A stretch of DNA of 6,917 nt from UBA2128 sp964534955 (GTDB lineage: Bacteria > Fidelibacterota > Marinisomatia > Marinisomatales > UBA2128), in NCBI GenBank assembly GCA_964534955.1, contig CAZHRR010000127.1, forward strand, positions 1-6,917, given 5' to 3'. Within the stretch, counting starts at the first letter, position 1, and each line of letters begins with the position of its first letter. The position numbers were made by a program, and so were the translations under genes. Below the pieces are notes generated by a model that ran no database searches, was not told where the DNA came from, and saw nothing but the letters and a program-made list of their open reading frames with translations. Of this stretch, positions 5,234 to 6,917 are shown piece by piece.

Positions 5234-5307
5234 TGGGTCCGACAGGACTTGAACCTGTGACCTCTACGATGTGAGCGTAGCGCTCTGACCAACTGAGCTA
5301 CGGACCC
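5234..5307 (-). tRNA. tRNA-Val (anticodon CAC)
   Basis: A 74-nt cloverleaf: acceptor GGGTCCG/CGGACCC with perfect pairing, D arm GCTC-AGTTGGTCA-GAGC, anticodon arm CTACG-CTCACAT-CGTAG with CAC at positions 34-36, variable loop AGGTC, T arm ACAGG-TTCAAGT-CCTGT, discriminator A. CCA is not encoded. It decodes GUG. A35, C36 and A73 fit valine identity. It appears to be the parent of the three partial tRNA fragments to its left. Confidence 0.96.
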
Positions 5308-5372
5308 GATTATTTTTTACCGCTTTCATCCTTTGTGGGTTTGGTCTCGACAAGGACTTTAACCTGCGACTT

Positions 5373-5394
5373 TCCGACATTTGTCTTGTCTGGA
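5373..5394. repeat. Degenerate TCCCGAC-type palindrome in the tRNA pseudogene
   Basis: TCCGACA...TGTCTGGA, arms imperfect with one bulge. It occupies the anticodon-arm position, as in the two tRNA-Val fragments. Its decay fits an older insertion. Confidence 0.55.
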
Positions 5395-5399
5395 CGCTC

Positions 5400-5439
5400 C
5401 CTGCCCGTCGTATACGCCAATAGGCGGAGTAGACGGGTG
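5400..5439. repeat. Hairpin insert with CCCGTC/GACGGG arms in the pseudogene D arm
   Basis: CCCGTC (5404-5409) pairs with GACGGG (5432-5437), and inner GCC-AATA-GGC forms the tip. It splits GGT from GAGC of the D arm. The left border CCTG is shared with the insert at 5448. The outer arms resemble the rnpB P16/P17 element. Confidence 0.6.
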
Positions 5440-5447
5440 ACCAACTG

Positions 5448-5482
5448 CCTGTCCCGTACCGGTGACGAAGTCGAGGTTGGGA
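5448..5482. repeat. Second insert in the pseudogene D arm
   Basis: Begins CCTGTCCC and ends TTGGGA, with TCCC/GGGA termini and a central GTACCGGTGAC. It separates TAGCT from CAGTTGGT of the D arm. The pairing is weaker than in the other inserts. Confidence 0.45.
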
Positions 5483-5525
5483 AGCTACGAACCCAAAACC
5501 TTTGCTCACTAAGCTATAAGCGAAG

Positions 5526-5557
5526 CAAATTTAGCGGAATAATTCGGAGTAAACAAG
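5526..5557 (-). promoter_or_regulatory. Possible Bacteroidetes-type promoter reading into the tRNA patch
   Basis: On the minus strand CTTG (5557-5554), 20 bases, then TAAATTTG (5533-5526). This matches the Bacteroidetes housekeeping consensus TTTG-N19-21-TAnnTTTG except for one base. It would transcribe leftwards through the pseudogene, tRNA-Val and GIY-YIG genes. It overlaps the Shine-Dalgarno sequence of the divergent DUF971 gene. Short consensus, so chance is possible. Confidence 0.35.
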
Positions 5558-5561
5558 GAGG
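5555..5561 (+). promoter_or_regulatory. Strong Shine-Dalgarno sequence of the DUF971 gene
   Basis: AAGGAGG six bases before the ATG at 5568. It fixes that start and shows that this organism uses Shine-Dalgarno initiation for at least some genes. Confidence 0.75.
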
Positions 5562-5567
5562 CGGAAC

Positions 5568-5888
5568 ATGTCGGAATTGACTATAGAACAGTACGAAATC
5601 GTTAATGAGTTTATTTCAATAAAATGGAGCAATGGGGATGAGAGCTATATTCCGCTGAAAAAACTCCGTGATTCCTGTCCTTGTGCAACGTGTTCCGGTG
5701 AGAGGGATGCACTCGGGAATCTTCATATTGGGCCGAAACCTGTGCTGACCCCAGAGAGCTTTCTATTGCGCGAACTTAGAACGGTAGGTTATTACGCACT
5801 GCAGCCGTTTTGGGGAGATGGACATAACTCCGGGATTTACCGTTTTGAACTGTTGAGAGATTTAGGCGATTCGAACTTTGGAGATTAG
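5568..5888 (+). CDS. DUF971 family protein (gamma-butyrobetaine hydroxylase N-terminal-like domain)
   Basis: A 106-residue single-domain protein. The diagnostic piece is LRDSCPCATCSGE at 33-45, with Cys37, Cys39 and Cys42. It is followed by YALQPFWGDGHNSGIYRFELLRDL near 76-99, where the family has a G/S-DGH-n-GIY motif. This fold is the N-terminal domain of gamma-butyrobetaine hydroxylase, where it binds zinc. The free-standing bacterial form is sometimes linked to iron-sulfur or metal handling, but its role is not established. The start is set by AAGGAGG. It is the only plus-strand gene here, and its stop overlaps the stop of the convergent unknown gene by two bases. Confidence 0.88.
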   Translation: MSELTIEQYEIVNEFISIKWSNGDESYIPLKKLRDSCPCATCSGERDALGNLHIGPKPVLTPESFLLRELRTVGYYALQPFWGDGHNSGIYRFELLRDLGDSNFGD

Positions 5889-6487
5889 CGGGGGACTGTT
5901 TTGCGAGGGTCCCGCTCGGAATCTCTGTAGATTATCACGATCTTATTAAGTTCGGGATAGATACCCCAATCCTGGGGTTCAAAAATTAAATGTATCCAGC
6001 GTTTATCTGCTAATTGCCAAGTAGCCGTCACAGAATCGTACTCCCGGAATCTGGCATCAAGTTCCGCAGGTTCTAAGAGAGTCTCCCGCCCGAATTTTTT
6101 TCGGAGTCGTCCTAGAACTCGCCGAAGTTCTCTTTGATGATTTTCAAGATTAGCGATGTCTTCCTTCTGAAGGTCCCACTTCAAGTAGAATTGTTCTTCG
6201 ATCCAGAACACTCCATCCCTAACAGTCAGAAAGATTCTCAATTTATCTATCAGCCCGATATTACTCGGAACTCTCCGGTATTCAAGGATCGTTAGATTAT
6301 TCCGCTCCTCGATAATTGGCTTGGAATCTGGGAGAGATTCAACTGCTTCTTCCCGGTTCATGCCGAAATTTATTTCGTTAGTTCCCCGGAGTTGCTTATC
6401 ACCTTGATCCGGTTCTGATGTCCAGAGTGATCCGCAAGAGAAGAGTGAGAAAAGAACAATTTTGAATGGTAAGATTAATTTTCTCAT
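5885..6487 (-). CDS. Unknown exported protein, possible lipoprotein
   Basis: A 200-residue protein I do not recognise. The N-terminus has MRK followed by a hydrophobic run and LFSC, which could be a lipobox with Cys18 as the acylated residue. The match to the lipobox consensus is loose, and ordinary signal cleavage is possible. The mature part is charged. INFGMNREEAVESLP (39-53) resembles the 'G-M-n-EEV-n-LG' opening found in small periplasmic repeat proteins. Later come a helical stretch rich in Arg and Lys near 105-135 and a WIHLIFEP strand near 163-170. No Shine-Dalgarno sequence is seen; the start is the only ATG compatible with a signal peptide. It is convergent with the DUF971 gene. Confidence 0.75.
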   Translation of the reverse strand: MRKLILPFKIVLFSLFSCGSLWTSEPDQGDKQLRGTNEINFGMNREEAVESLPDSKPIIEERNNLTILEYRRVPSNIGLIDKLRIFLTVRDGVFWIEEQFYLKWDLQKEDIANLENHQRELRRVLGRLRKKFGRETLLEPAELDARFREYDSVTATWQLADKRWIHLIFEPQDWGIYPELNKIVIIYRDSERDPRKTVPR

Positions 6488-6499
6488 TTCGGATATACT

Positions 6500-6580
6500 T
6501 ACATTAGAACTTAAATGTAGTGCTCAGCATCCTTTGACCCAAAGGGTCTCTCCTGTCAAGGAGTCCTACGTGACCTACGG
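6500..6580. other. Hairpin-rich stretch upstream of the unknown exported protein
   Basis: Several short inverted repeats lie between the exported-protein gene and the tRNA: ACATT-n8-AATGT (6501-6518), CCTTTG-n3-CAAAGG (6531-6545) overlapping GACCC-AAA-GGGTC (6536-6548), and CTCCT-n4-AGGAG (6550-6563). Nothing marks them as a known element. They could form a leader structure or operator, or terminate tRNA transcription, though no T-run follows. Confidence 0.3.
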
Positions 6581-6637
6581 AGGAAAAATCGTTAATCATA
6601 AATTGTGCACAGCACCCTTCGGGAAAATTATTATCTG

Positions 6638-6710
6638 TGGGCCCTCCAGGATTCGAACCTGGAACCTACGCATTATGAGTGCGGTGCTCTAACCGTTGAG
6701 CTAAGGGCCC
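6638..6710 (-). tRNA. tRNA with anticodon CAT, probably tRNA-Ile2 (lysidine type)
   Basis: A 73-nt cloverleaf: acceptor GGGCCCT/AGGGCCC, D arm GCTC-AACGGTTA-GAGC, anticodon arm CCGCA-CTCATAA-TGCGT with one C-T mismatch at its base, variable loop AGGTT, T arm CCAGG-TTCGAAT-CCTGG, discriminator A. CCA is not encoded. CAT could mean elongator Met, initiator or Ile2. The GGGCCCTTAGCTCA...GGTTAGAGCA body is closest to tRNA-Ile2 as I recall it, whose C34 is changed to lysidine by TilS. Elongator Met remains possible; initiator is unlikely because the acceptor starts with a G-C pair. Confidence 0.92.
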
Positions 6711-6861
6711 CAATAGTGTGTATGATGAGGCTGCCAAAATTACCGGTTCAAAGGTGGAATGGCAAATGAATCCAAGGGTTCAATTGCAGGTAGGTAGGGA
6801 GTAGTGGTGTAATTTAATACAAGAGATCTTAATCCTGGAGTAAGAGGCCATTATGAGTTTA

Positions 6862-6917
6862 TCAGCATAAGGAGTTCCCCCGTAAATAATCGACATATTC
6901 TTCTAACTCACGATATT
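6862..6917 (-). CDS. C-terminal tail of an unidentified gene, cut by the window edge
   Basis: From the right edge one minus-strand frame reads YRELEEYVDYLRGNSLC and stops at TGA (6862-6864). The composition (helical, charged, Tyr and Leu spaced) looks like a real protein end, while the other frames stop early. No family can be assigned from 17 residues. The next 150 bases to the tRNA hold no gene I can support. Confidence 0.4.
   Translation of the reverse strand, partial: YRELEEYVDYLRGNSLC

Larger units (their letters stand above)
4598..5263 (-). repeat. Exact 330-bp tandem duplication of a tRNA fragment plus GIY-YIG unit
   Basis: Every base from 4598 to 4933 equals the base 330 positions further right, as read by eye. 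Each unit contains one 88-codon GIY-YIG gene and one partial tRNA with palindrome. Identity ends at 4934/5264, where the right-hand unit enters the intact tRNA-Val anticodon arm and the left-hand one the palindrome. The complete identity means a very recent duplication, gene conversion, or an assembly artefact. Confidence 0.9.
5336..5494 (-). pseudogene. tRNA pseudogene broken up by three hairpin inserts
   Basis: On the minus strand it reads GGGTTCG-TAGCT, a 35-nt insert (5448-5482), CAGTTGGT, a 40-nt insert (5400-5439), GAGC-G, a degenerate palindrome in place of the anticodon arm (5373-5394), AAGTC, a T-arm-like GCAGG-TTAAAGT-CCTTG, and a decayed acceptor end CGAGACCAAACCCA. The tRNA pieces are in the right order and closely match the tRNA-Val D arm, but no anticodon is left. 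It lies 28 bases upstream of the intact tRNA-Val, on the same strand, so it may be an older decayed sister. A highly aberrant functional RNA is possible but unlikely. Confidence 0.65.

Noticed and set aside
4963..5292. 109-residue version of GIY-YIG copy 3 starting at 5292
   Set aside because: Its first 21 residues translate the intact tRNA-Val. The other two copies start at the equivalent internal ATG, so the 88-residue form is taken.
4245..5494. CRISPR array
   Set aside because: The repeated palindromes are irregularly spaced, lie in tRNA-derived sequence, and the regular unit is a 330-bp coding repeat; there is no short repeat/spacer rhythm and no cas gene.
5264..5509. 81-codon minus-strand frame and its plus-strand partner at 5335-5580
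   Set aside because: They run through tRNA-Val and the tRNA pseudogene, have no Shine-Dalgarno site and show no protein-like pattern.

Overview
The window looks like a chromosomal piece of a bacterium from the Fibrobacteres-Chlorobi-Bacteroidetes (FCB) neighbourhood, possibly a Marinimicrobia/Ignavibacteria-like lineage. This is inference. It rests on a DUF971 protein, small GIY-YIG ORFs abutting tRNA genes, tRNAs without encoded CCA, and one promoter-like site resembling the Bacteroidetes consensus. No ribosomal or phylogenetic marker settles it.

Layout, mostly minus strand. From the right edge leftwards: the C-terminal tail of an unidentified gene (6862-6917); a tRNA with anticodon CAT, most like tRNA-Ile2 (6638-6710); and an unknown secreted protein or lipoprotein (5885-6487). 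That gene converges on a plus-strand DUF971 gene (5568-5888). Next comes a tRNA-rich accessory patch (4245-5494): a tRNA pseudogene broken up by hairpin inserts, an intact tRNA-Val(CAC), and three small GIY-YIG nuclease genes. Each GIY-YIG gene starts 4 nt after a tRNA 3' end and is followed by a partial tRNA. Two of the three units form an exact 330-bp tandem repeat. To the left is a housekeeping block: a C4 zinc-ribbon/coiled-coil protein (3350-4057) preceded by a strong intrinsic terminator, the RNase P RNA gene rnpB (2817-3300), recJ (1092-2801) and fabH (106-1095). recJ and fabH overlap by ATGA. A possible further gene begins at 39 and runs off the left edge.

The most unusual signal is a small dispersed palindrome, consensus TCCCGAC-n-GTCGGGA. 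It occupies whole hairpin positions in structured RNA genes. In rnpB it forms the helices at the P9, P12, P18 and P19 positions, and a related CCCGTCC...GGACGGG element sits in the P16/P17 region. In the tRNA-Val-derived fragments it replaces the anticodon arm exactly (two copies) or the T arm exactly (one copy). In the tRNA pseudogene a degenerate copy replaces the anticodon arm and two longer hairpins split the D arm. Substitution that respects helix boundaries suggests either a hairpin-targeting mobile palindrome or strong selection for stem-for-stem replacement. The neighbouring GIY-YIG nucleases are candidate agents, but that link is only by association.
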